64,000 nucleotides of DNA, taken from the NCBI GenBank assembly GCA_029721435.1, contig CM056574.1:75497501-75561500 (forward strand). The letters are read 5' to 3'. Positions within the stretch are counted from its first letter, which is position 1. Every line of letters starts with the position of its first letter. The position numbers and the translations under genes are program-made. Shown one piece after another: positions 45,452 through 59,613 of this stretch. The stretch comes from Gymnothorax reevesii (taxonomy: Eukaryota > Chordata > Actinopteri > Anguilliformes > Muraenidae). The notes beneath the pieces are model-generated. The model made no database searches. It was not told the origin of the DNA and saw only the letters and a program-made list of their open reading frames with translations.

Positions 45452-47303
45452 CCATATAGCCTACTGGAATGCCGCATTTATAAACTTAAATAGCCATTGA
45501 ACAGCAGAAATTTGCATGAAATCGATTTAAGATTGCACCTCATCAAAATGTTTCCAAAAGAATAGGCTACTTTTGAGGGGAAGCGCAGCTGCACATGATG
45601 CCGCAAAGGGATAATAATGTAGGCATTTAAATTACGCTCTTGCGTCAAAGCGTTGGTAATTGAATAATTTAGTAAATTGGTCATTAGTGCATTGTGACAG
45701 TTCACCTCACGGCATGCATTTAAAATCAATTCAAGTGCAAGCTATGCATCAAACTTTCATGTTGTCCGAATCATTTATGGGTCTTTATAGTCCGGCTTCT
45801 GGGCCGTTGTATGAAATTGGATAATTGCTGTTCATACAGTTAATCATAAACAAAATCTAAACCTTATCTAAACAACATCTTCAGCTGCACTTGCTACTTA
45901 ATATTGTACTAGAATGTAGAATTTCAAGAAAATTCTGTTAATTGCCGATTATCTCATTGTAGCCCTCCATTGACGCAAAGCTATATCTCTTAATCATCAA
46001 TAGTAATTGGTAAAGTATCTTATCAGTAGCTTACGTGCTCAGTTATTTAATTCAAATAACTGCCCCATTCTAAATAACAAACCGGTTGAGGGTTAACCTG
46101 CATTATGGTAATGTCACTGGCTGTCGACAGTTTTATTTTTACGAATTAAGCAAACTTAACACTCGGACCTCAGTCGGCAAAAACGCATTTAATAGAAATT
46201 TTTCTTTGGCGTATCAAGGAGGACACAGACAGAAAAAAATATGCCGTTTTGTGAGCTAAATTAATTCAGAGGCTTCTAAAGATGTTGCCGTTTTATGTCA
46301 CAATTAACGTGAATGTGGAAACGCTTGATAATTGCAATTAACAATACACTATGAGGGGAGCAGGACAGTAATTCTACCGACTGATTCTCTAATCTAAACT
46401 AATTAACACCAAGTTGCTAATTGGGAAACGTAAATGGCAACAGGTTTGGAAAAGGTGTGGCGAAAGCTGGGCTAGGTAGTCCTCCAATGGCAACTCCAGG
46501 GTGCAAGAGTTTAAAAATCAGATAAAACGCTACGATGAGAGATGGAGTTTGGACAAGGGTTTTTGGAAATTTTTTAGATTATTAGCATTCTTTCAATTTA
46601 ATATTGTAGCGCAGTTGCGTCTGTCAGATCTTCTCTAACACTTCATAATCATTATTGGAAACAGGCTAAATTGCTTGATTGTCATTTGGAGCATATTACA
46701 CAGGAGCAGATTTAGGGTTGGCCAGTTCAGCCAATGAGCCTTAAAAGGTGATGGAAGCTGCTCAGCCTCGCCGATAATCAGAGGAGTTCTAATCTGAATT
46801 ATCTTCCCGGAAGCACTTCAAATGATTGTCGTTTATTTCAAGAAGAAATGGGATGCAACTGTGTACACACACCCCATAGCGAAAGTTGTCTCATTTCTCA
46901 TGACGATCATCGCGATTTGATTACGTCACACCCCTAGCACAACCTTTTTTTTCTCTTCCATTAACTAAAATGCGGATTGTGTGCCTACCAAACCCTGAAG
47001 AGGGATCCATACGGATTATAGATCAACTATAATCCGTTGCACCACTAATCTGCAGTGCCTCCTGTGGATGGAATGATGATAACATAAGAAAATATAGCGC
47101 ACTTTCTTTCAAAACTTGTTACATCCATTTGGTATTATAAATATGGCTTCTGGAGGATTTAAAACTCCATTTCTCATCACCTGGGCCATGCTATTTGTCT
47201 TGCTCTGGGGGTTGGATGTGATCAAGTTCATGTTATGGAAATAGTGTACAAAATGCATTGTGTTTCCAAAAAATATTTGCTTTAGCATCATTCTGTTTTT
47301 TTT

Positions 47304-47322
47304 TTTTTTTTTTTATTCACAG
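47304..47322 (+). promoter_or_regulatory. Splice acceptor of the giant sacs exon
   Basis: A poly-T tract of about 20 bases (47296-47314) is followed by ATTCACAG, and the exon starts at 47323 with GAAGACCCTGC. From there the sacs frame is open without a stop. The exon begins with the last two bases of a codon, so the intron is in phase 1. Confidence 0.85.
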
Positions 47323-50300
47323 GAAGACCCTGCACACAGGTACAAGAACTTACACCTGACAGATCCGCTCGTCTCATTAAGGAGATCCTCTGCACGGCTT
47401 GGCCTAACAGAGATATGGTGGTTGCTTGGAGTCCAGGCAACTGGGAAAAAAAACATCCTCCTATCTCTTGGCTGAAAAACATTTGGAGGCATTTGTATAG
47501 AAATTTTCCTGATGACATCAGTGTCTTCGAAGACATGCCTTTGATCCCCAGTGTACCACTGGATGAGGACATGAACACCCTGGAGCTCTTTCGTGTCAGA
47601 GCTCCTTCTCCAATAATTCTGGTAGATGAAGAAGAGGCCTCAGTCCTGGAGAGCCTTCCAGAGATTTTAAAAAAACTTGGGGCAGTTGTCATCAAGAAAC
47701 TCGATCCCTGCTTGCAGCATCCACTCCTCAAAAACTACATACATCTGTCTTCACCCAGTGCACTCTTGCATGTACTGGACAGGTACCCTTCCCAAAGAGT
47801 GGTTAGTCAGATTTCTTCCTTGTCTGATAAGCAGAAGGTGGTGCTAAGAGAGTTTTTTGCTGGCTTATCTGATGTTTCAGAAAAAGAGAAAAATATCCTT
47901 CAGGAGCTCACCATCTTTGAGAAAGTAGGTCCCTGCACAGAGGAAGGTACACCAGTGTTTATCCCTCTAAAAGGGGCTAAAGCTTTACACCATAGTTCTA
48001 AGCTTCCTTCAGAGGTTAGGTTATCTATCAATATCATAGACTGCAGTGATGAGGCCACCATTAGGCTCATTAAAATACTGAATATCCAACAGATGAAGAG
48101 CACTGAATGTCTAAAACTGATTGTTCAGGATATAGACAAGAACTTTTACGCCAAAGATGAAGTTGCTAAAATCATGCACTGGGTGCTTGAGAATTTGGCT
48201 TTCCTAAAGAATGAAAATCCATCCGTGATAAAGTTGGTATCATCTCTAAAGTTCATTCAGACCTCTTCGGGAAAGCTACTTGCTGCCACTGAACTTTTTG
48301 ATCCAGATCTTGAAATTTTAAAGAATCTGTTCTACATGGAAGAGAAGGCCAGGTTTCCTCCAAATGCGTACACCTCATCACCTGACATTCTCCACTCGCT
48401 TCGACAGCTGGGACTGAGATGTGAGGTGCAGCTCACTGAAAAGGATGTGCTTCAAGTTGCTCGCAAAATAGAGGATTTGCAAGGCCACAGCAAACCTGAC
48501 TGGGATGCTTTACTAAAGAAAGCTAAAACTCTGCTAACAATTTTGAACAAGCAGACCAAACTGGTCAAAACCACTGAAGTTCAATCTGCCTTGCAGAAAT
48601 TGAAATGGGTGCCAGTCTGCAGGGAAAGGCCATTGAATTATCCACATTCCCTAGCCTGGAAAGGTGACTCTTTCAATATCAGCTCATTTTCAGAAATGTG
48701 CGACATATCTCATGCAGTTCTGGTAGGTTCTTCTGTCGCCCTTGTAGAACGCACCTCTGCAGGAATGAAAAAAGCCCTGAAGTTGGCAATTGAGCCGCAG
48801 GTGGATCAGGTTCTCCAGCACTTACAAGCTGTGAATGATTGGCATAGATCCCAGGCTTTTACCACTGAGGACTGGTACCAGTTCCAACAAATTCTCACTG
48901 AAATTTATGACTTCATGCAAGCTCATCTAGAACAAGCAAGAGAAGCAATGAAGTCGCTACCCTTTGATTGGGTCTGGACTGGCAAAACATTCTCCTCTCC
49001 TGGACAGACTGTTTTAAAACCCATTCCTGACCTTGATCTTCAGCCTTACTTGTACTCTTTACCAAAAACCATAGCTAAGTTTCACAAGCTGTTTCTGTTT
49101 TGTGGCTCAGTGGAAGAGGTTCTCCCAAGTCATGTTTTTGAGGTGGTTGAAACAGTCAAAAAAAGGACTGAAGAAGGACTACCAAAGGAAGAAAGCAAAC
49201 ACAATCTCCTCCTTCTGATCAATATCCTAAGGTGGTTGTACAACAGCCAAATTTCAGTTGATAATGTCATGCATGTACCAATCCTTTGCTACAAGGATCC
49301 AAGCAAGCTGGCAATGAGACCCATTCATGAATGCACATACTGTGACATAAAAGTGGATGATTTGAATGACCTGCTTGATGATGTATCAGAGCCCATCATC
49401 CTAGTTCACGATGACATACCAATGAAGACTGCTGAATGGCTAAAAGTGCCGTGCCTAAGCACAAGACTGATCAACCCTGAGAACCTCGGTTTTGAACAGT
49501 CAGGCCAGAGAGAGCCTCTGACCGTTAGAATAAAGAATATTTTAGAGGAGTACCCATCTGTTTCTGACATTTTCAAGGAGCTTCTACAGAATGCTGATGA
49601 TGCCAGTGCCACAGAGTGTAGCTTTTTGATTGACATGCGGAAAAACCTTGATATTCGAGAAAACCTGTTGGACCCAGGCATGGTCGCTTGCCATGGACCT
49701 GCCCTGTGGTCCTTCAACAATTCTGTCTTCTCTGATACTGATTTCTTGAACATAACTAGGTTAGGGGGCTCAATGAAGAGATGTGAAGCTGACAAAGTAG
49801 GAAAATTTGGCCTGGGCTTCAATTCAGTTTACCATGTGACTGACATACCCATTATAATGAGCAGGGAGTTCATGATTATGTTTGACCCAAACATCAATCA
49901 CATAAGCAAGCACATCAGAGATAGGTCAAACCCTGGAATTAAAATCAACTGGAGCAAGCAGCAAAAAAGATTAAGAAAGTTTCCCAATCAGTTCAAACCC
50001 TTTATAAATATTTTCAACTGCCAGTTGCCTCTTTCTCAGGAGTCCCCTTACAAATATGATGGGACCCTCTTTCGTCTGCCATTTAGAACTGAGCAGGAGG
50101 CAGCTGTGAGTGAGATTAGCAGCATCTACTACAACACAACAGATATCTACTCCCTTGTTGATGAGTTTAGCATCTGTGGTCACCGGCTCATACTGTTTAC
50201 ACAGCATGTTGGGTCAATGGTCCTGAAGTACCTGAAGTATGAGGAGCCAAGCCCTGCAGCCTCACAAGATGTCATCACCATAAATAAGAGTGTCTGGTCC

Positions 50301-53300
50301 TCGAAGGCAGCATATGGGCCCCTTAGCATCCTAAAGGCAGCTGCCAAAGTGATGAAGAAGGTGTCAAATACTAACAGAGTACCTGCTGATGTACCCATGT
50401 CTGGTTGCATCATCAGGATTGTGGTGGAAGAGTTCCATAATGTGTTCAAACGTATTGTTGATCTCCAGTCTCCTCTCTTCAGAGGCTCAGATGAAGACCC
50501 ATCCTCCTACTTTGAGCTGGCTGCGAAAGGGGGACCAACTAGAAGGCTCACCGAAGAGATGCCCCAGAAAGCGGTGGATCTCAGCAACTGGCTCATCTGT
50601 TCATGCATGGACGTTACCGAGGCCCTTAAATTTTCCCTCAGTGAGAGTGGAAAGAGGCTTGGATTAGTTCCATGTGGAGGTGTAGCTGTGTTGCTGTCAG
50701 AAAGAGAAAATCACACCTGGACTGTGAGGGCAAACCCAACTCCAATTGGAGAAGTGTTCTGCTATTTACCTCTCAGGATCAAAACAGGACTGCCTATCCA
50801 CATTAATGGTTGTTTTGCTGTAACATCTAATCGTAAAGAGATCTGGAAAACAGACACAAAAGGGAGCTGGAACTCCATCTTTATGAGGCATGTGATTGTT
50901 CAGGCTTACCTTGCTGCTCTCAGCATGCTTCGTAAAATGGCAGAAAGTGGCGAGCTGCTTGACTACAGCTACTATGCAGCTTGGCCTGATCCTGGTCTTG
51001 TCCATGATGACTTTACCCTGATCAGTCAAGGGCTTTATCAAGAAATAGCCAAAGGGAATGACAGCGACATTGCAAAAGTATTTTCGGATGGCAAGACTTG
51101 GGTGTCAATCAAGCATGTCCGCTTCCTGGATGACTCCTTGTTATGCCGGCCTGTCATTGGGCCTGCTGCTTTCAAAATATTCCTGAAATATCTCAAAAAG
51201 ACTGGGTCTCAAGACCTCTGTGCAGTTGAGCTGCCTGATTGGGTCAAGGAGGGCTTTGATGATGCTGGATGCAGAGAGAAGCTTTTGGAAAACACTCTGA
51301 CAGAAAAGCAGTTCTTCTCTGATGTATTTTTCCCCCACGTACAGGATATAGATAAAACTCTAAGAGATCCTCTAATGCACTATGTCCTCAATGAGAAGTT
51401 GGAGGAGTTTGCAGCCATCCTCAAAATGACACCATGCATTCCATCATCCAGTCAGTCCCACCAGCTCTTTGTTCCTTCTCGCCTCATTCATCCAGACGGA
51501 AGAGTAGCTAAACTGTACAGTGCTGAGGATGGACGTTTCCCTGAGGGGACCACAAAGGACTACCTTAACCCAGTATGCCTGGTTAAGTTGGTTCAGCTTG
51601 GAATGGTTAAGGATGATCTATCTTGGGAGGACCTGATTGAACGTGCAGAGTCTGTGGTGAAACTGAATGAAGTTGATCACACAGCAGCGTGCCTGCGAAG
51701 CAGCATTTTGCTGAGCCTAATTGATGAAAAACTGAAAATAAAAGATCCCAAAACTAATGAGTACCAAGAAAAAGTTCAGAGGATACGTTTCCTTCCATTT
51801 CTCACAAAGCCTGCTGGATTCTCATTACCATGGTATGGGAACAAATTTCCCCCTTCCACTATGTTTGCTGCCACTGATTTTTACACCACTGAACACCAGG
51901 ACACTGTGTGCTTGATGAAACCTATACTTAATGAGAACTCACCATCTTTCAAAGGGTGTGGCATGATCACATTGGCTGTGAAGGACTTTCTGGGGTTGTT
52001 AAGAAAGCCGTCAGTTGAAATGGTTATCAACCAGCTCAAAGAATTGTCCAAGTCTTTTGATGGAGTTACTTTGTATCAAGAAAATATAACTAATGCCTGT
52101 TACAAATACTTGCATGAAGAAATGTTGACGGATGATGCAGCAAAAGTTCAAATCATGGAAGACCTCAAAACATTTAGCTCCATCCTTGTTGAGAACACTT
52201 ACGTGAATCCATCAAAAGTGGCTTTTTGCCTGAACTTTGACTCGGCACCATATCTGTACCAGCTTCCCAATAAATACAGGAACAGCTGCCGTGAACTATT
52301 TGAAAATGTGGGCGTTCAGTCAAGCTTTACTGTGGAAAATTTTGCTGGTGTCCTTGAATTGGTGAAAAAAGAATCTGGACGAAAAGCACTGACAGAAGAT
52401 GACTTTCAACTCTGCCGCAGAATCATTAGTGAGGGCATATGGAGTTTGATAAGAGACAAAAATCAAGAATTCTGTCAGAGTAATTATGGAGAGATACTTC
52501 TACCTGATACTAATCTTACTTTACAGCCATCAAAATCCCTGTGCTACAATGACTGCCCTTGGATCAAAGTCAGGGACACAACTGTGAAATACTGCCATGC
52601 TGACATTCCAAGAGAAGTGGCTGTTAAATTAGGAGCCGTGCCAAAGCGACACAAAGCATTGGAGAGGTACGCCTCCAACATATGCTTTACCACTCTTGGT
52701 AGTGAGTTTGGTCAGAAAGAAAAACTCACAAGCAGAATTAAAAGCATCCTAAATGCTTATCCATCTGAAAAAGAGATGTTGAAAGAGCTCCTCCAAAATG
52801 CAGATGATGCAAAAGCAACGGAAATTTACTTTGTCGCTGATCCAAGGTCCCATCCTGTTGACAGAATCTTTGATGACAAATGGGTTCCCATGCAGGGACC
52901 ATCGCTCTGTGTATACAATAATCAGCCCTTTACAGAAGATGATGTGCGTGGCATCCAGAACCTGGGAAGAGGAACAAAGGAGGCAAACCCAGGTAAAACA
53001 GGACAATATGGCATTGGGTTTAACTCCGTATATCACATAACTGATTGTCCCTCTTTCATTTCCAACAATGACATTCTATGCATCTTTGACCCTCACGCAC
53101 GTTATGCCCCAGGGGCCACATCCATGAGTCCTGGAAGAATGTTTAGAGATTTGGACTCTGACTTCAGGACCCAGTTTTCTGACGTTCTGAACCTTTACCA
53201 TGGGTCTCACTTTAAGCTTGAGCGTTCCACAATGTTTCGATTTCCCCTGCGCACAGTTGAAATGGCTAACATTTCGGAAATAAGCTCAGTCCCTGCCTCT

Positions 53301-56300
53301 GACAGGATGGTGCAGAACCTTCTTGACAAGCTGAAGGCTGATGGAGCAGAGCTTCTCATGTTCCTGAATCACATGGAAAAAATTTCCATTTGTGAAATAG
53401 ATAGTGCTACAGGAAACCTGAAGTTGCTTTATTCTGTGACAGCCAAGATCACAGATGGTGATCGGTTAAAACGTAAGCAGTTTCATGCCTCTGTGGTTGA
53501 CAGCGTAACGAAAAAGAAGCAGCTGACCCAAATACCTGTTCAACAGATAACTTATACAATGGACATAGAAGATTCAGATGGCAATTTAACAACATGGCTG
53601 GTGTGCAACAGATCTGGCTTTTCCAACATTGAGAAAGTTTCAAAGAGTATTGTCTCTGCGCACAAGAATGAGGACATAACCCTCTTTCCTCGTGGGGGTG
53701 TAGCAGCATGCGTCAGTCATAATTACAAAAAGCCCCACCGAGCTTTTTGCTTTTTACCCCTTTCTTTAGAGACTGGCCTTCCATTCCATGTAAATGGCCA
53801 TTTTGCTTTAGATTCTGCCAGGAGAAATCTCTGGAGAGACGACAACGGAGTTGGGGTTAGAAGTGACTGGAACAACAACCTGATGACTGCTTTGATAGCC
53901 CCAGCTTATGTTGAGCTATTGATTCAGCTAAAAAGGCGTTTTTTTCCTGGACCTGATCCTACCATGACTGTGCTGCAGGGAACACCAATCCATATTGTGA
54001 AAGACGCATTGAGGAAATTTCTCTCTTTCTTCCCTGTAAACAGACTTGACATTCAACCAGACTGGTATTGTCTCGTCAAAGCTGTGTACAATTGCATTCA
54101 TTCTGAATTGAAGCGTCTACTGCCGGTCATTAGAGCTCCTCACATCGATAACACGGATATCCATGCTGCAATATACATCTCCTGGGTGAATACATCCACT
54201 GCTAGCAAGAGTCACGCTTTCTTTGATAATCTCCTTCAGGATGAACTACAGCATCTGAAAAATACTGAGTACAACATTACCACACGGAAAACGGTTGCAG
54301 AAAATGTGTACAGGCTGAAGGCCTTGCTTCTGGAAATTGGTTTCAACTTGGTGCACGGCTGTGATGAGACAGCCAGCCTCTACTTCTGCTTGGAGGATGC
54401 TGGGATTCCAGTGAGCTATGTGACACCAGAGGATATTCGAAAGTTTCTGCTTACATTTTCTTCCCCAGATTCAAACTGTCAAGTTGGAAAACTGCCTTGT
54501 CGCCTACAGCAGTCAAATTTCAAACTTTTTCACAGCCTTAAGCTACTAGTTGACTACTGCTTCAAGGACATTGAGGAAGATAAGATCACCATCGACGGAT
54601 TGCCTTTGTTAATAACCATGGACAACATTCTGCAGGTGTTTGATTCTAACCGACCAAAGTTTCTGACTGGTCATCATGACCTCATCCCATCCAGAAAAGA
54701 CCTTTTTATGAACACACTCTATGTGAGGTACAGTAGTGTTCTCCTGAAATCTGGTGTGGCAAAAGTGTTTGACATAAGTAGTTTTGGGGACCTGCTAAGT
54801 TCAATACTGCCAAGAGAATATCGCTGCAAAAATTTTGTGAGGTGGAAAGACAACTATGCCAGTGATTCTTGGCTGAAAAGTGTGTGGCACTTTATCAGTG
54901 AGAATGTGTGCATCAAAGAAGACCATACAGGCATCAAGCCAACATTTGAGACCATTTTGGACATTCTGAAGGACTGGGCTTTGCTGCCAGGAATAAAATT
55001 CATGGTCTCTAGCAACAAGTTAGTTGTACCAGAATATGATGTTTTGTTACCACTGAGCCTGATACAAGCAGCCATTTTTCCACATGGCCAGAATGACAAA
55101 GTATTTCACACCCTCATGAAAGGAGGGTGCATTCAGCTTGCTGTAAACAAAATATGCACTAAGGAGAATCCTGTCCATCCTTTCCTTGTCCAACACACTG
55201 CAAACATAGAGAATCCCTCCAGCATCCTGAAAGCTGTAGAGTACATGATCCAGACTTCAGCTTTTAAGACAGCTGGCTTAACTGACAAGGACTTTGAGGC
55301 ACTGCTCTTCTATTTCAATTGCAATTTGACCAGCTTGTTCCCAGACGATGTACAGGGTCTGAAATTGCTGCCTTGCTACAAGGCTGTCAGTGGTCGATAC
55401 ATCAGCATTTCAAGCTTTGGGTCCTGCTATATTCTGACAAAGCATATCCCTTCAATAGATATGGAGAAATGGGCTCACACGACATCTTCAACTTTTTTGG
55501 TTGACAATCCACAGTTGAAGGAACTCTACAGTTTCCTTGGATGCACCCCCATTGATGATCTGGAAGTGTATCTGAAGCATCTCCTGCCAAAGTTTGACAG
55601 CCTGTCATATGATGCCAAAATTGAACACCTTATTTATCTGAAGGAGCGGCTTTGTAGTTTAGAGGAATCAAGCATGATGAAGGATCAGCTCTATGAGAAA
55701 CTCGAGTCTCTCCCAATTATTTATGATTCCAATAGCAGGCTGAAACCTGCTAAAACATTTTTTGATCAGACAGTAAGAGTCTTTGAGGTAATGTTGCCAG
55801 CTAAATCATTCATACCCAACGAGTTTTTTAAGAAAGTTGAAGAAACTTCCAAGCCCAAGAATGGGACCACTTTCCTCTCCTCTTGGATTACATTCCTAAG
55901 GAATATTGGGCTGAAGTATGTTGTGTCTCAGCAGCAGGTTCTGCAGTTTGCAAAAGAAATCAGCATCAAAGCCCAAACAGAGAGCTGGTCTAAAGTAAAG
56001 GCACAAGCTATAGTGGATATCCTGCTCAACCATATTTTCAGTGAAAGGACAGATCTTTTTGCGGGCACTTTCCTGAAAGAGCTCTCAATGATACCCTTCC
56101 TGTGCCCAGAACGTGCTCCTGCTGAACTCATCCGGATTCATGCTCAGTACCAAGAAATGGTTGGCACTCTTCCACTGATTCGCTTTAATGGGTCTCAGGT
56201 AAACCCAAAATACAAACAAACTGATATCATCCACCTGCTTTGGACGTCTTGCCCTATTTTACCAGAAAATGCTACCCCAGTATGCATTAAAGACCAGGAA

Positions 56301-58880
56301 GGCAGCACCCTTTCCAGCCAAGAACAGCTTGATCAAGTTTTGTCATTGCTAAATGTCAACCTGGACCCTCCGCTAGAGAAGGTAATAAACAACTGTAAGA
56401 ATATCTGTAGCCTCTCCAATCTTGATGATGCCATGGTGAAAACACGGAGCAAAGTCCTGCGATGTACTTATGAGTTTCTTAATGCAGATAAGAGGGATTT
56501 TTGCTTCCAGCTGAAAGGGATTTCCTTTGTCATGGTTGAAGAGGGCTGGAAACTGCTGAAACCAGAGGAAGTTGTCATAAATCTAGATAATGAATCAGAT
56601 TTTAAACCATACTTATACAAACTTCCTTTAGAGCTTGGTACATTTCATCAGTTATTTAAACTGCTGGGAACTGAGGATGTTGTATCAACAAAACAATACA
56701 TTGAAGTACTGTGTCGCATTTATAGAAATTCAGAGGGAAAGCAGCTTGATCCCAATGAAATGAGGACAGTAAAGAGGGCTGTGTCTGGCCTTTTCAAAAG
56801 TCTACAAAATGACCCAGTGCAGATTCGAAAAGACTTGGAAAACCTCAGAGATCTACCTTTTTACCTGCCAAGTCATGATGGGAAATTAGCTAAGTCAAAC
56901 ACCTTAGTCTTTGATGATGCACCCCACTACAAAAGCAGGATCCAGGGTAACTTTGGGGTGCAAATGCTTGTGGACATGAGCCAGTGTTACCTAGGGAAAG
57001 ACCATGCCTTCCACACAAAGATGATCATGTTACTCCCTCAGAAGCTTCGTCCTCGACTTTTGAGTAGCATCCTTGAGGAGCAGCTTGATGAGGAGTCCCC
57101 AAAGATGTGTCAGTTTGGGACCCTTTGCTCCCTTCAGGGCCGTCTCCAATTGCTTCTTTCATCAGAGCAGTTCATCACCGGTCTCATTCGCATAATGAAG
57201 CATGAGAATGACAACGCATTCATAGTGAATGAGGAAAAGGTCATACGCCTGTGCAAAGCCCTTTGTGAGGGCCTTAAGGTGTCATGCTTTGAGAAACTGC
57301 AGACAACATTGCGTGTAAAAGGTTGCAATCCAATTCCACACAGCAAGAGTGAGACCCTGGCTTTTCTGAAAAGGTATGGAAGCGCAGTGATCCACCTATA
57401 CATCCAGCACTCTGACAGTAAAGACATTAATTTCCTCTTGGCCCTTGCCATGACTTTGAAATCGGCAACAGACAATCTGATCTCGGACACCTCCTACTTA
57501 ATCGCTATGCTGGGGTGCAATGACATCTACAGGATTACTGAAAAGCTGGACAACCTGGGTGTCAAGTATGATTCAACAGAACCCTCAAAACTTGAGCTTC
57601 CCCTTCCTGGAACACCAATTCCTGCTGAAATACACCATTTACTCTTGATGGATCCTATGAATGTGTTTTACCCTGGAGAGTACGTGGGGTACCTAGTTGA
57701 TTCTGAAGGAGGAGATATCTATGGTAGCTACCAGCCAACATACACGTATGCTATCATTGTTCAAGAGGTAGAACGAGAAGAGGAAGACAACTCCAGCGTC
57801 CTTGGAAAATGCTTCCAAATAGATATTGGCTATAGTGAGTACAAAATTGTAAGTTCCCTTGATTTATACAAATTTTCTAGACAAGATGAAAGCACTCACA
57901 CACGAGACAGTGCCCCTTCTACACCCACAAGTCCTGCAGAATGTCCCTCTTCTCCTGGGCCTAGAATGGTTCCTCCTATGTTTCATCGCAAGGAGGACCA
58001 CAGAGCTCCTCCCTCCAAGATATCTCCAAAAAAGATAAAGCCCCATGCATTGCCTGATATCTTGAAAGAAGTGACCTTAGTGATAGAACAAGCATGGAAA
58101 CTCTCAGAATCAGAGAGAAAGAAGATCATCCGGCGGTTGTACCTTAAGTGGCATCCAGACAAAAATGTGGAAAACCTGGAAATTGCGACCGAGGTCTTCA
58201 AGCATCTGCAGAATGAGATTAACCGTATGGAGAAACAGGCCATGGCTGACCAAAGCGCAGACAGGGCATCCAGGAGGCCGTTCTCCACCTCTTCCACTCG
58301 CTTCCAGTCTGAGAAGTTTTCATTCCAGAGATTCTATACTTCCTGGAACCAGGAAGCAACAAGCCATAAGTCAGAGAGACAGCAGTTCAGAGAGCAGTTC
58401 ACAAGCTATGCAGGGACTTCGCATTCCAACCGCTTCTTTATGCCCCCATCCTTCAGGTCTGTTGGTAATCCTGTGGAGGCACGTAGGTGGCTCAGACAGG
58501 CTAGGGCTAACTTCTCTGCAGCCAGGAATGACCTCCATAAGAATGCTAATGAATGGGTGTGCTTCAAGTGCTACCTGGCCACCAAGCTTGCCCTCATAGC
58601 AGCTGACTATGCAGTTAAGGGAAAGTCGGACAAGGACGTAAAGCCAACAGCGCTAGCACAGAAGGTGGAGGAATATAACCCACTGCTGGCTGGGCTTGCT
58701 AAGGATGTGCACATCCTAGAAGGCTATGGTGTGGACAGCCTAAGGACTCGGTACCCCGATCTTTTACCCTTCCCTCAAATTCCCAATGACAGGTACACAT
58801 CTGAAGTGGCAATGAGAGTGATGGAATGTACAGCGCGAATTATCATTAAACTTGAGACATTTGTTCAGCAGAAAGTATAA
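47323..58880 (+). CDS. sacs: Sacsin, giant last coding exon (partial gene; upstream exons not in view)
   Basis: One uninterrupted frame of 3,851 complete codons; the first ATG in it (47415) is internal. Sacsin is a huge co-chaperone linked to mitochondrial and intermediate-filament quality control, and loss of human SACS causes spastic ataxia ARSACS. Two SIRPT repeats with HSP90-like ATPase motifs are visible: ELLQNADDA at 49578-49604 with [12 protein letters not shown] near 49800, and the same block at 52787-52812 with [12 protein letters not shown] near 53003. The J domain has [12 protein letters not shown], with HPD at 58152-58160. The HEPN domain is C-terminal (~58472-58877), ending FVQQKV. 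Spacing matches the second and third SIRPT repeats of human sacsin, so the N-terminal UBL and first SIRPT must come from upstream exons. No frameshift or missing key residue was seen. Confidence 0.97.
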
Positions 58881-59260
58881 TGGACTGTTGTTTCTTAGTT
58901 AGCCTAGTAAAATGACATGCTGTCTTTGAACCTCCAGACTATAAAAAACCTAGCAGCCGTGTAAAATGTTATATGTGTATACTTGCATAGTGTTGAGACA
59001 GTCATATATCCAGCTGGAAGCTTTCATAACCAGTGTTGGTTCCTCGTAAGTCCACACTCAATATTTAAATGTATGGCTGCTGTATGTCCAAAAAGCTCTG
59101 TAAACCCAATATTGTGCTGAGATTTTATCTTTGAAATGACAGTTTGATGCATTGCTGTATATAAGATTTCCCCAGCAATACTTTTTTTAAACCAAAGTTC
59201 CATGATATTTATATCTTTGCTCTGGAAATAAATCTTGGTCGTTTTACTTTACCTTTTATA
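58881..59260 (+). other. sacs: sacs 3' untranslated region
   Basis: AT-rich sequence after the TAA stop (58878-58880), running to just past the AATAAA at 59227-59232. The end is an estimate, since the actual cleavage site cannot be seen. Confidence 0.65.
59227..59232 (+). terminator. Polyadenylation signal AATAAA of sacs
   Basis: Canonical AATAAA about 350 bases after the stop, followed 20-50 bases later by T-rich sequence (GCATTTTTTTTTGTC near 59266), as expected of a cleavage and polyadenylation site. Confidence 0.7.
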
Positions 59261-59613
59261 ACAGTGCATTTTTTTTTGTCATTTTTAGGAAAAACATGTT
59301 TCATGTAATGGAACATCAATGCAATATCTTTCAAGTGGCAATGCCTATAAAATGGACTGAAAGAATGAATACAAATCCTTGTTGATGTATTTTACACATT
59401 ATGGTCATATCAATGTTTTTTGCTCTTGAATGATCCATTAAACACCCGCATGCATAACGCATTCTTTGTAACCCAACCAGATTGCAAATAGTACTTACTG
59501 ACACACTTGCTACTATTTTGCACTTGTGCTTGCGCTTCCCCGAAAAGGTAGGTGAGTCACAATGTGAATTAAAGCCCTGAAAATGGCGCAAGGCACCTGC
59601 TTGCAGTACAACG

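Larger units (their letters stand above)
44591..47047 (-). mobile_element. hAT transposon relic, 2,457 bp, 8-bp target duplication
   Basis: The left end TAGGGGTGCAACGGAT and the complement of the right end TAGTGGTGCAACGGAT are 16-bp inverted repeats with one mismatch. The direct 8-bp duplication ATCTGCAG flanks them (44583-44590 and 47048-47055). A transposase C-terminus is encoded on the minus strand (44947-45186). A 307-bp hAT MITE is nested inside (45145-45451). The rest, 45460-47040, is non-coding. If the sacs intron is continuous here, the element lies in it, ending 275 bp before the splice acceptor. Confidence 0.92.

Noticed and set aside
47900..58300. Minus-strand and alternative-frame ORFs of 60-144 codons within the sacs exon
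   Set aside because: Shadows of a long, conserved coding exon; none has domain motifs.
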